Source: an uncultured bacterium (GTDB taxonomy: Bacteria; Cyanobacteriota; Vampirovibrionia; Gastranaerophilales; Gastranaerophilaceae). From it: 44,422 nt of DNA. The position numbers and the translations under genes were made by a program. The stretch covers positions 1 to 44,422 of the forward strand of contig URYF01000006.1 in assembly GCA_900551965.1 (NCBI GenBank), in the 5' to 3' direction. Shown here one piece after another: positions 24,456 to 32,031 of the stretch; positions within the stretch are counted from its first letter, which is position 1, and the number at the start of each line of letters is the position of its first letter. A model generated the notes under the pieces. It made no database searches, was not told the DNA's origin, and saw nothing but the letters and a program-made list of their open reading frames with translations.

Positions 24456-25655
24456 ATGGATTTTAATCAAATTAAAACCAAATATTTAAAGAAACGATAT
24501 ATAATAACACTTGCCGCAGTCCTGGCAATCGGGGCTTACGGGATTATCCAAATTAACGCTAATAAAGTAGTATATCAAACCCAACAGCTTAAAAAATGTA
24601 CAATCACAGATGTTGTAGAAGCCTCAGGTACAATTAATCCTGTGAATACAGTCAGTGTGGGTTCAACAGTATCAGGTTTGATGAAAGCGATTTATGTCGA
24701 TTACAACTCTGAGGTAAAACAAGGGCAGCTGCTTGCACAGATTGACCCTGCGAATTTTCAGGCATCAGTTGACCAAAACCGAGCACAGATAAACAATGCC
24801 GAAGCTAATCTTGCAAAGTTAAACGCAGAAATGGTAATGGCTCAGAAAACTTATAATCGATACAAAAACCTCTATGCAAAAAATTTCATAGCAAGAAGCG
24901 AACTTGATCAGGCTGAAAGTGATTATTTAGCAAAAAAAGCCTCAATAGGAGCACAACGGGCATCTATTGCACAGGCAAGAGCAAGCTATAACACGGCAAT
25001 GACAAACCTTGGCTATACAAAAATTATCGCACCGGTTGATGGAACGATAATTTCACGAGATATTGACGTGGGGCAGCCGGTTGCAGCAAGCTTTCAAGCC
25101 CCGGAATTATTCACAATCGCCCAGGATTTAACAAAAATGCAGATTGAAGTTAACGTCTCAGAAGCAGATATCGGAGAAGTTGATGAAGGGCAAGAGGTTG
25201 AATATACACTTGACGGCTACCCTGACAGCACATTCCACGGAAAGGTAACTCAGGTCAGACTGGATTCCACCACCACATCTAACGTTGTAACCTACACAGT
25301 AATTGTAAGTGTAAGTAATGAAGACTTAAAGCTAAAACCGGGAATGACCGCTAATGTTTCAATTATAACCAAACGAAGTGAAGATGTAATGTGTGCTCCA
25401 AGTATTGCATTAAAATATACCCCGGAAACAAGCGGACAAAAATATAAAAACCAAGGTATATGGATTCTTGAAAGAGGGAAACCGCTCAGAATTGATATAA
25501 AAGAAGGCGCAAGCGATGATACAAATGTTGAAATCATCTCTCAACGCTTAAAACTCGGAGACAATGTTATTATCGGCTCAACAGGCGGAAAATCATCAAA
25601 AGTATCAGCAAATAACAACGGAAGACGCCGAGGCGGGCCTCCGGGAATGTTTTAA
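24456..25655 (+). CDS. MacA/HlyD-type periplasmic adaptor
   Basis: Membrane fusion protein joining the inner membrane transporter to the outer channel, 399 aa. Residues 16-33 are a membrane anchor. The lipoyl halves are VSVGSTVSGLMKAIYVDYNS and the region around GYTKIIAPVDGTIISRDIDV, separated by a helical hairpin (about 100-180). The beta-barrel and membrane-proximal domains follow (PDSTFHGKVTQVRLD, KLKPGMTANVSI). The tail is Gly/Arg-rich (NNNGRRRGGPPGMF). The ATPase gene follows after 13 bases. This is the MacA type by context with a MacB-like permease. Confidence 0.92.
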   Translation: MDFNQIKTKYLKKRYIITLAAVLAIGAYGIIQINANKVVYQTQQLKKCTITDVVEASGTINPVNTVSVGSTVSGLMKAIYVDYNSEVKQGQLLAQIDPANFQASVDQNRAQINNAEANLAKLNAEMVMAQKTYNRYKNLYAKNFIARSELDQAESDYLAKKASIGAQRASIAQARASYNTAMTNLGYTKIIAPVDGTIISRDIDVGQPVAASFQAPELFTIAQDLTKMQIEVNVSEADIGEVDEGQEVEYTLDGYPDSTFHGKVTQVRLDSTTTSNVVTYTVIVSVSNEDLKLKPGMTANVSIITKRSEDVMCAPSIALKYTPETSGQKYKNQGIWILERGKPLRIDIKEGASDDTNVEIISQRLKLGDNVIIGSTGGKSSKVSANNNGRRRGGPPGMF

Positions 25656-25668
25656 TACAGGATATACA

Positions 25669-26385
25669 ATGGATTTAATAGAAGTAAAACACGCAATAAA
25701 AACTTACCAAACAGGCGACGATTCGTTTAATGCACTAAACGATGTATCTTTGGGTGTCAAAAAAGGTGAATTTTGCGCGATTATGGGAACATCAGGCTCC
25801 GGGAAATCTACATTTATGAATATGCTCGGAACCCTTGATAAACCAACTTCCGGCAGCTATTTTCTTGACGGTCAGGATATGCTGAATTTAGATAACGATG
25901 AACTTGCTATGGTTCGCTGTGAGAAAATCGGATTTATTTTTCAGGGATTTAACCTTATTTCCAGAACATCAGCTCTGGATAATGTATGTCTGCCAATGAT
26001 TTATAAAGGAGTACCGGAAGAAGAACGCATTGAACGTGCAAAATGGGCGCTTAATATTGTAGGGCTGAAAAACCGGGAAGATCACATGCCAAACCAGATG
26101 TCAGGCGGGCAGCAGCAAAGAGTTGCAATTGCAAGGGCAATAGTAAACGATGCTCCGCTGATTTTGGCAGACGAACCGACAGGAAACCTTGATACTAAAA
26201 CAAGTATTGAGGTTATGGAATTTTTTGTAAGACTAAATGAAGAAATGGGTAAAACAATTGTTTTGGTTACTCATGAACCCGATATTGCCGAATATACAAA
26301 ACGTGTTGTAAAATTCAAAGACGGAAACATTGTGCTTGATGAGTCAAAAGAAAAATGGATCAAACACAGAACTAGAGAAACATAA
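25669..26385 (+). CDS. ABC transporter ATP-binding protein (MacB/LolD type)
   Basis: Energy-coupling ATPase, 238 aa. Walker A is GTSGSGKST, the Q-loop region IFQGFNLI, the signature MSGGQQQRVAIARAI and Walker B LILADEPTGNLD, followed by the H-loop VTHEPD. The ATG at 25669 has ACAGGA upstream; a longer frame from 25564 overlaps the adaptor gene and lacks family similarity. In Escherichia coli MacB this domain is fused to the permease; here they are separate genes with a 104-base gap. Confidence 0.94.
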   Translation: MDLIEVKHAIKTYQTGDDSFNALNDVSLGVKKGEFCAIMGTSGSGKSTFMNMLGTLDKPTSGSYFLDGQDMLNLDNDELAMVRCEKIGFIFQGFNLISRTSALDNVCLPMIYKGVPEEERIERAKWALNIVGLKNREDHMPNQMSGGQQQRVAIARAIVNDAPLILADEPTGNLDTKTSIEVMEFFVRLNEEMGKTIVLVTHEPDIAEYTKRVVKFKDGNIVLDESKEKWIKHRTRET

Positions 26386-26390
26386 TTCTT

Positions 26391-26470
26391 CACCCTCGCC
26401 TCTTACGGGACCAAAATTTCAAACGAGAAACGAGTTTTTGAAATTCTGTTTACCTTTAGGTTGAGAGGGT
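26391..26470 (+). repeat. Imperfect inverted repeat between ATPase and permease genes
   Basis: AATTTCAAA (26415-26423) pairs with TTTGAAATT (26437-26445) around a loop with CGAGAAACGAG, and ACCCTC (26392-26397) can pair with GAGGGT (26465-26470). No T-run follows, so it is not a simple terminator. The CACCCTC arm resembles part of the repeat blocks at 27.9 and 29.7 kb. Confidence 0.6.
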
Positions 26471-26489
26471 AGTGAAAGAGGATATAATA

Positions 26490-27719
26490 ATGCTGGATTT
26501 CAAATCAATATTAAAAATGGCAACAGTGTCACTAAAAATAAACAAAATGCGTTCAATCCTAACAAGTCTTGGTATAATTATCGGGGTAAGCGCAGTAATT
26601 ATAATGCTTGCAGTAGGTTCAGGCGCAAGTAAAAAGATTGCCAAAGATATGGAATCGATGGGCAGCAACCTGCTTATGGTGCGCTCAGCCTCTGCCAAAT
26701 CAGGCGGAGTAAGAATGGGATCAGGAACCCGCCCGACATTAACCCTTAAAGATGCACAAGCAATAGAAGCCAAGTGCCGCGGAATTTTAGCGGTCGCACC
26801 ATATTCGGCAGAAAGCAAACAAATAACTTACGGTAATAGCAACTGGTCAACAACAGTTGGCGGAACGACAATGCCTTATTTTTTAATAAGGAACTATGAG
26901 CTAGACTCTGGCAGAGGGTTTTTACCGGAAGACAACAAAAACAGTACAAAAGTAGCAATAATCGGACAAACCGTATCAACAGAACTGTTTGGAGATGTTG
27001 ATCCAATAGGTAAAACAATAAGAATCGGAAATGTTCCGTTTAAAGTCGTTGGACTTTTGAAAACAAAAGGTGCAAGCGGAAACGGGCAGGATCAAGATGA
27101 TTTGGTATTCATTCCAATAACAACCGCCCAGAGAAAAGTTTTTGGTACAGATTTTCCGGGAACAGTCAACATGATTGCAGTGAAAGCTCAAAATGACGAG
27201 GTTATAAATCTTGCCCAGGAAGATATCACCGAACTTTTACAAAACAGACATAATATAGGAAAAAATCAGGAAAATGATTTTGAAATAAGAAACCTTGCCC
27301 AAATGCAGGAAACAATAAAATCTACAACCAAAACAATGTCACTGCTCTTGGGAGCAATTGCAGGAGTATCATTGATCGTCGGCGGTATCGGGATTATGAA
27401 TATAATGCTTGTATCCGTAACAGAAAGAACAAAAGAAATCGGGATTCGTATGGCAATTGGCGCTAAAGCATCAGATATCAGAATTCAATTTTTAATAGAA
27501 TCGTTTTTGTTGTCAATGTCAGGCGGACTTATCGGTGTAATAATAGGAATTGCAGGGGCACACATAATGCATGCCGCGGCAGGAATGAATATTGCAATAA
27601 CAGCCTCATCGATATTGTTATCACTTGGGTTTTCAGCAGCAATCGGAGTTGGATTTGGCTACTATCCGGCATACAAAGCCTCATTATTAAACCCGATAGA
27701 TGCCCTAAGATATGAATAA
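26490..27719 (+). CDS. MacB-like ABC transporter permease (FtsX type)
   Basis: Membrane component of the efflux pump, 409 aa. It has one N-terminal helix (about 24-45, SLGIIIGVSAVIIMLAVGSG), a large periplasmic domain (about 50-270) with conserved TPYFLIRNYEL-like and VAIIGQTVSTELFG segments, then three C-terminal helices (LLGAIAGVSLIVGGIGIMNI, the region after ERTKEIGIRMAIGAK, and the last before LNPIDALRYE). These are typical MacB/FtsX features. The ATG at 26490 has AGAGGA eight bases upstream. It completes the TolC-MacA-ATPase-permease operon; the exported substrate is unknown. Confidence 0.93.
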   Translation: MLDFKSILKMATVSLKINKMRSILTSLGIIIGVSAVIIMLAVGSGASKKIAKDMESMGSNLLMVRSASAKSGGVRMGSGTRPTLTLKDAQAIEAKCRGILAVAPYSAESKQITYGNSNWSTTVGGTTMPYFLIRNYELDSGRGFLPEDNKNSTKVAIIGQTVSTELFGDVDPIGKTIRIGNVPFKVVGLLKTKGASGNGQDQDDLVFIPITTAQRKVFGTDFPGTVNMIAVKAQNDEVINLAQEDITELLQNRHNIGKNQENDFEIRNLAQMQETIKSTTKTMSLLLGAIAGVSLIVGGIGIMNIMLVSVTERTKEIGIRMAIGAKASDIRIQFLIESFLLSMSGGLIGVIIGIAGAHIMHAAAGMNIAITASSILLSLGFSAAIGVGFGYYPAYKASLLNPIDALRYE

Positions 27720-27750
27720 CGCACCAGGCTGCGAACACCTCATTTACTCC

Positions 27751-28010
27751 TGTCATTGCGATAGCAAGCGTGGCAATCGCAAGGTTGAGCACTTTTTCAA
27801 GTCATCCTGAGGCTTTAGCCGAAGGATCTCGTTACTTTTTATCAATTTTTAGATTCTTCGCTTCGCTCAGAATGACGGTGCTCAGCCGCACAGGGCACCA
27901 CGCCACCAATTGCTTCGAGACTTGAGTTATTTTTGCTTTCACCCTCTCCTTTTGGGAGAGGGCTGGGGTGAGGGAGATTACCCCGTGCGGCGAGCACCTC
28001 AGAATGACAG
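27751..28010. repeat. Composite REP-like repeat block A
   Basis: This 389-base gene-free stretch (27720-28108) holds palindromic units in series: TGTCATTGCGA...GCAATCGCAAGGTT, the 30-base imperfect hairpin at 27801-27830, a TTCTTCGCTTCGCTCAGAAT unit, a CACCCTCTCC...GAGAGGG hairpin and a final CAGAATGACAG. The same units in the same order recur in block B. Base composition is richer in GC than the surrounding genes. Confidence 0.88.
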
Positions 28011-28021
28011 ACCATTATAGG

Positions 28022-28053
28022 AAAAGGAGCGCTGAAGGTGAATTCAGCGCTCC
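28022..28053 (-). terminator. Terminator of the prepilin-like gene
   Basis: GGAGCGCTGAA (28026-28036) pairs perfectly with TTCAGCGCTCC (28043-28053). On the minus strand it is followed by TTTTCC. Confidence 0.8.
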
Positions 28054-28108
28054 AATAATGTAAAGCGTATCAAGTGATTCGGTATCACCTGACATTTTAA
28101 GATTGTTA

Positions 28109-28975
28109 TTATTTAGATGATGTCAAAACGTATTTTGCAGCATCTGAAGCCGGTTCTACTGTTGCATCGTGGAATACAATCGGGAATACATCTGTCATGT
28201 GTTTAGCATCGTTTTTAACTATACATGGAGATTCAACTAAAGTAGAAGCTTTGTCAACTGCACCAACTTGATTTCCGGCAGTAGCAACAGGGACAGCAGA
28301 ACAAGTTACCTGTTTGTTAGGTAATGTTGTACCATTTACGTCGATAAACCCTAAACATTGTTGATGTGAGTTTATCCATGCTCTGTTCATAGTTTGACCT
28401 ATAGCCAATTCACAAGCCGGAGTCTTAACAGCATTATTGAAAGCAATAATGGAACCATCAGCTAAAGAATATGCTAAATAATTTGGATAAGTGTCAAGGA
28501 TTGGTTTTGGAGCTCCCTGAGCATCACCGGCATTTTGGATAGTATATGCAGTATCAGCTGTAGAAACACCCTGAGCATTAGTACCTGCACGTCTAATCCC
28601 GCTTACCGGACCTAAGTATGTTTGACCTGTTAATGTACCATTAAAAATTGAACAGAATGTCATTACAGTATCAGGTCTTTCTGCTGTAGCTACAGCACTT
28701 GTAGAACCAGCACAAGCAGAAGCACCCGCATAGTCAAAGTCATATTGAGCTTGTGACATCAAACCTGCCTGGTTTAATGTTGAAATTGATTTTTTAAATT
28801 GTGAACGGAATTTTGCTCCGTTTGTGTTTGCAATCAGTGTTGGAATTGTCATTGCTGCAACTACACCAATAATTCCTAAGGTAATAAGAACTTCAGCTAA
28901 TGTGAAGCCGGAACGTTTTGTTTGTAACATGTCTACGTGCGTAGCACCCAAAGTAAAACCGAATCTTTTTGTCAT
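28109..28975 (-). CDS. Type IV prepilin-like (pseudopilin) protein, 288 aa
   Basis: The N-terminus has a class III leader and membrane helix: KRSG then FTLAEVLITLGIIGVVAAMT, so prepilin peptidase should cut after G23, leaving Phe at +1 and Glu at +5. The mature domain is Ala/Thr-rich with paired Cys and long, as in large surface pseudopilins. A second similar site (KRFG FTLGA) lies at residues 3-11 but lacks Glu+5. The start at 28975 has AAAGGA upstream. A perfect promoter lies at 29067-29095 and a terminator behind. Role: pilus or type II-like secretion fibre subunit, or a membrane-anchored surface protein. Confidence 0.85.
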   Translation of the reverse strand: MTKRFGFTLGATHVDMLQTKRSGFTLAEVLITLGIIGVVAAMTIPTLIANTNGAKFRSQFKKSISTLNQAGLMSQAQYDFDYAGASACAGSTSAVATAERPDTVMTFCSIFNGTLTGQTYLGPVSGIRRAGTNAQGVSTADTAYTIQNAGDAQGAPKPILDTYPNYLAYSLADGSIIAFNNAVKTPACELAIGQTMNRAWINSHQQCLGFIDVNGTTLPNKQVTCSAVPVATAGNQVGAVDKASTLVESPCIVKNDAKHMTDVFPIVFHDATVEPASDAAKYVLTSSK

Positions 28976-29066
28976 ACCGATAAATCCTTTCTTTTCATAA
29001 CATATAACTTCCATTGTAAATAGAATTAGATTCAAAACTCTATTTATAAAATTGAAATATATTATA

Positions 29067-29095
29067 ATTATATCTTATGAATAGATTTTTGTCAA
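29067..29095 (-). promoter_or_regulatory. Perfect-consensus promoter of the prepilin-like gene
   Basis: On the minus strand TTGACA (29095-29090), 17 bases, TATAAT (29072-29067). Transcription should start near 29060, leaving an 85-base leader before the ATG at 28975. The XRE gene is divergent from this region. Confidence 0.85.
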
Positions 29096-29185
29096 TCTAC
29101 AACGTCCAATTATACCAAAATTATACATAACAGATGGTTATAAAACCTACTTTATTAGTTAAATTAAATAAAAGGGGATATTTAT

Positions 29186-29491
29186 ATGACATTAAAGCAA
29201 GATCTTGGACAACGTATTCAAAAACTACGAAAAGATAGAAAAATTACACAGGAGCAGCTTGCAGAACTTGTCGGAATTGACCCCAAAAACATTAGCAGAA
29301 TAGAAAACGGGAATAATTATCCCACTGCTGAAAACTTGACATCTATTGCCGCAGCATTACAGGTTGAGATATACGAATTATTTGTTTTTAATGATATCCC
29401 GATAGAAACAATGAAAACAGAGATTATAAATTCACTTGAAAATGAAAAAACAATTTTGCATCTTTATAAATGTTTGAAATTTGAGCACTAG
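29186..29491 (+). CDS. XRE-family helix-turn-helix regulator, 101 aa
   Basis: Residues 5-62 form a Cro/CI-type HTH: LGQRIQKLRKDRKITQEQLA, then ELVGIDPKNISRIENGNNYP with the recognition helix in KNISRIE. The remaining 40 residues may dimerise. AAAGGGG lies before the ATG. It is transcribed away from the prepilin gene, whose perfect promoter lies in the shared 210-base region, so it could control that promoter; this is inference from position. Confidence 0.9.
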   Translation: MTLKQDLGQRIQKLRKDRKITQEQLAELVGIDPKNISRIENGNNYPTAENLTSIAAALQVEIYELFVFNDIPIETMKTEIINSLENEKTILHLYKCLKFEH

Positions 29492-29500
29492 GATTTATTA

Positions 29501-29861
29501 TGTCATTGCGAAGGTAAGCGTAGCAATCGCAAGGTTAAACACTTTTTAATTAAGTCATCCTGAGGCTTTAGCCGAAGGATCTCATTATTTTTCTTAGATT
29601 TTGAGATTCTTCGCTTCGCTCAGAATGACAGTCCTCACCGGACGGGGTACTTTGCCACCAGTTACCTTAAACCTTGGATTATTTTGATTTTCTTCCCCCT
29701 CCTTTTGGAAGAGGGCTGGGGTGAGGGGTCCTGGTCGGACGGGGTACTATGCCACCAGTTGCCTCAAGACTTGTGGGTTGTTTTACTTTTTTTCTCTCTG
29801 TCACCCTGAACTTGTTTCAGGGTCTGTTTTTAGATTCCGAAACAAGTTCGGAATAGTGCAC
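29501..29861. repeat. Composite REP-like repeat block B
   Basis: The gene-free stretch 29492-29873 repeats the units of block A in the same order: TGTCATTGCGA...GCAATCGCAAGGTT, an identical 30-base unit (29554-29583), TTCTTCGCTTCGCTCAGAAT, and CCCTCC...GGAAGAGGG. It adds a unit with GGACGGGGTACT...GCCACCAGTT twice and two hairpins, ACCCTGAA/TTCAGGGT and ATTCCGAA/TTCGGAAT (29834-29854). Confidence 0.88.
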
Positions 29862-29873
29862 TTTTTTAAACCT

Positions 29874-31835
29874 TTATTCTTCGGGCATTTTTAAAATCTT
29901 TTCATACTTATCCAATTTCGCCAACAGGTTATTTACCTGCTCACTGTTTTCGGCAGAAATCTCAGAAATATCCATTCCCAAAGTTTGCGCTTTATGCACA
30001 GCATTCATATCCGCTTTTGCTTGTACAGCCAATTTTAAAATCTCAGGCATATTAATCGCGGTTGGATTATCACTTGAAAGATTTTGGTAATACTTATCCT
30101 CATAATCTTTGCCAATTCTAAGTTTCCAATTGGTATCGTTTTCTTCTCCGCCTTTATTGTAAGTTTTATCTATCCCCAAAAAGTCAGCAAAAGATATTTG
30201 GATTTTTTTACAGGTCAAGAACAACTCTGCAAATTTCGCTTTTACACGCGCTTTATCATCATTATCAATAACTTTACAATATGAATCTCGATACTCCGAA
30301 CGCTGCGGATTAGAGTTCAAAAATCCGGCAAGGTAGAATATATTCCAGGCATAGTGAGAACGAATCCAATCTTTTTTTATCATTCTATGTGCAGGATCAG
30401 AATCGTGAGAGCCAACAAGCCCCCAATCATCAGGATCTTGGGAGTTTTCAGCACGCAGCCATTCAAGCTGAGTAATCCCCGGGAGATGATTATCTTCATG
30501 GTAAACCTTATTAAACACCGGAGTATCCGTACATAAGTCCTCCCATACAGGTGAATTTTTTGAAATTCCGTGCTCCTCCAATGTAGGGATTATAATTTTA
30601 TTCAAAATTTGCTTATAGCTGCCGTTTGGGTCAACTTCAGGCATATTTGAAACATTATTCCCGCGAAATTTGCTCAAATTAATATTACCATCAGTCACCT
30701 CAACAGTGTGCCTGTCATAAATATATGGATCAATAAGCCCCAGAGCATGATCAATCCTTATATTATCAAAATCTTCAATAGCAGATTCAAGTTTCTTTTT
30801 CAAGTACAACCCGGCTTCACCAAGAGTTCCGTCAGCATTGAAGAACTTATTAGGATCCAATACCGGAATATCCCACAACTGCGGCCCGTTTTTCCCGCCA
30901 TGAGGACAGCCCATTCTATAATCCTTTAAGAACAAATTCTGATGCGCCCACTCGTCAGATTGACCGAACCCAACAAGCAAATCACTTATATATTTAAAAT
31001 TCTCACCGGATCTTAAACGAGTATTTTCCTTTATTTGTTTGTTTAATATAAACTGACCGAAAACAAACGAATCATAATCATCTTTTGAGCGGGAAACAAT
31101 TTTTTTATAGCGGCTGATAGCAGCAGGATCATGGGCTTGAATACGATTTACAAGATTTTTATCCAAATCACTCCAAAGGTTAAAATCAGGAGTTCCGTAC
31201 ATTTTTGCCAAAACATCATATAAGGCTTCCTTATAAACAAGATTACCTTTCTGGCGTTTAAAAGCTTCGTATTCATTATTCAATCTTAATGCCACAGGAT
31301 TATTCTGCGCAAGCTTTTCTTTAAAATTTTTATTAGCAGTTTTTATACAATATTCATAATTTGCAAACGCATCGGGAAACTCAGAATAAGCATAATTCTC
31401 ATCATAATCCTGCACATTATTAAAAGCAAGGTCAATATCGTTATCAGAAAGGATATTTGCGTATCTATCCTTTGTTAGCTGTTTAAAATCTATAAAAAGA
31501 TAGTTACGAGCAGAGATAGTTGATTTATACGGAGAAATATGCTGGGCATCTCTAATTACCCCAATAGGACCTAACTGATTTGAATTAAACCCATGAAGTT
31601 TTTCAAATTTAATCAACTCAGCTGCAGCTGAGCCATAAGGCGAGCCCACTCCGAAATCCTCCCCTTCCTGTGGGAAACTTGTACCATGGATTATCATTGC
31701 GATTTCTTTTGTCCCAAGATAATCAAATGCAGTTTGCAATACATTGGATCTGTAATCTTGTTCTTCCTCAGGCCTCAATTTCCGCTGAAAAGATAAATTA
31801 TTTGAAATTTTCGGAGTTACTGAATTAATAAACAT
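29874..31835 (-). CDS. malQ: Divergent 4-alpha-glucanotransferase (amylomaltase, GH77)
   Basis: Transfers alpha-1,4-glucan segments in maltodextrin or glycogen metabolism. The 653 residues show the GH77 landmarks: GSPYGSAAAE and LGPIG near the N-terminus, NGPQLWDIPVLDP (about 317-329), the nucleophile motif IRIDH (D362), an ED at about 432-433 for the acid/base Glu, HLPGITQLEW (about 450-459) and GSHDSD (about 475-480) for the transition-state Asp. It is divergent from the usual bacterial enzyme. Residues 1-20 (MFINSVTPKISNNLSFQRKL) are a non-catalytic leader with the F-x-G-like pattern. AAAAAGGA precedes the ATG. Confidence 0.85.
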   Translation of the reverse strand: MFINSVTPKISNNLSFQRKLRPEEEQDYRSNVLQTAFDYLGTKEIAMIIHGTSFPQEGEDFGVGSPYGSAAAELIKFEKLHGFNSNQLGPIGVIRDAQHISPYKSTISARNYLFIDFKQLTKDRYANILSDNDIDLAFNNVQDYDENYAYSEFPDAFANYEYCIKTANKNFKEKLAQNNPVALRLNNEYEAFKRQKGNLVYKEALYDVLAKMYGTPDFNLWSDLDKNLVNRIQAHDPAAISRYKKIVSRSKDDYDSFVFGQFILNKQIKENTRLRSGENFKYISDLLVGFGQSDEWAHQNLFLKDYRMGCPHGGKNGPQLWDIPVLDPNKFFNADGTLGEAGLYLKKKLESAIEDFDNIRIDHALGLIDPYIYDRHTVEVTDGNINLSKFRGNNVSNMPEVDPNGSYKQILNKIIIPTLEEHGISKNSPVWEDLCTDTPVFNKVYHEDNHLPGITQLEWLRAENSQDPDDWGLVGSHDSDPAHRMIKKDWIRSHYAWNIFYLAGFLNSNPQRSEYRDSYCKVIDNDDKARVKAKFAELFLTCKKIQISFADFLGIDKTYNKGGEENDTNWKLRIGKDYEDKYYQNLSSDNPTAINMPEILKLAVQAKADMNAVHKAQTLGMDISEISAENSEQVNNLLAKLDKYEKILKMPEE

Positions 31836-32031
31836 CCTAATGAATCCTTTTTAATATTTCACTTAATCCCAAACGGCATGCTTTATTTATTGTAATATAA
31901 AATCAAAAAATAAAAAATTTTGTTATACTTTTATTACGATAATTTATTAATTGCATAGTTCAATTTAACTATTTACAGAACTTGGAATTTTTAGTAAAAT
32001 TGGAGTATATTATTGGGGTAGGAGTTAAGAT

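Noticed and set aside
25564..25668. Upstream start for the ABC ATPase
   Set aside because: It overlaps the adaptor gene and adds residues without family similarity; the ATG at 25669 has a ribosome site.
29811..29854. Two hairpins as terminators of the GH77 gene
   Set aside because: No T-run follows on the minus strand; they fit the REP-like block better.
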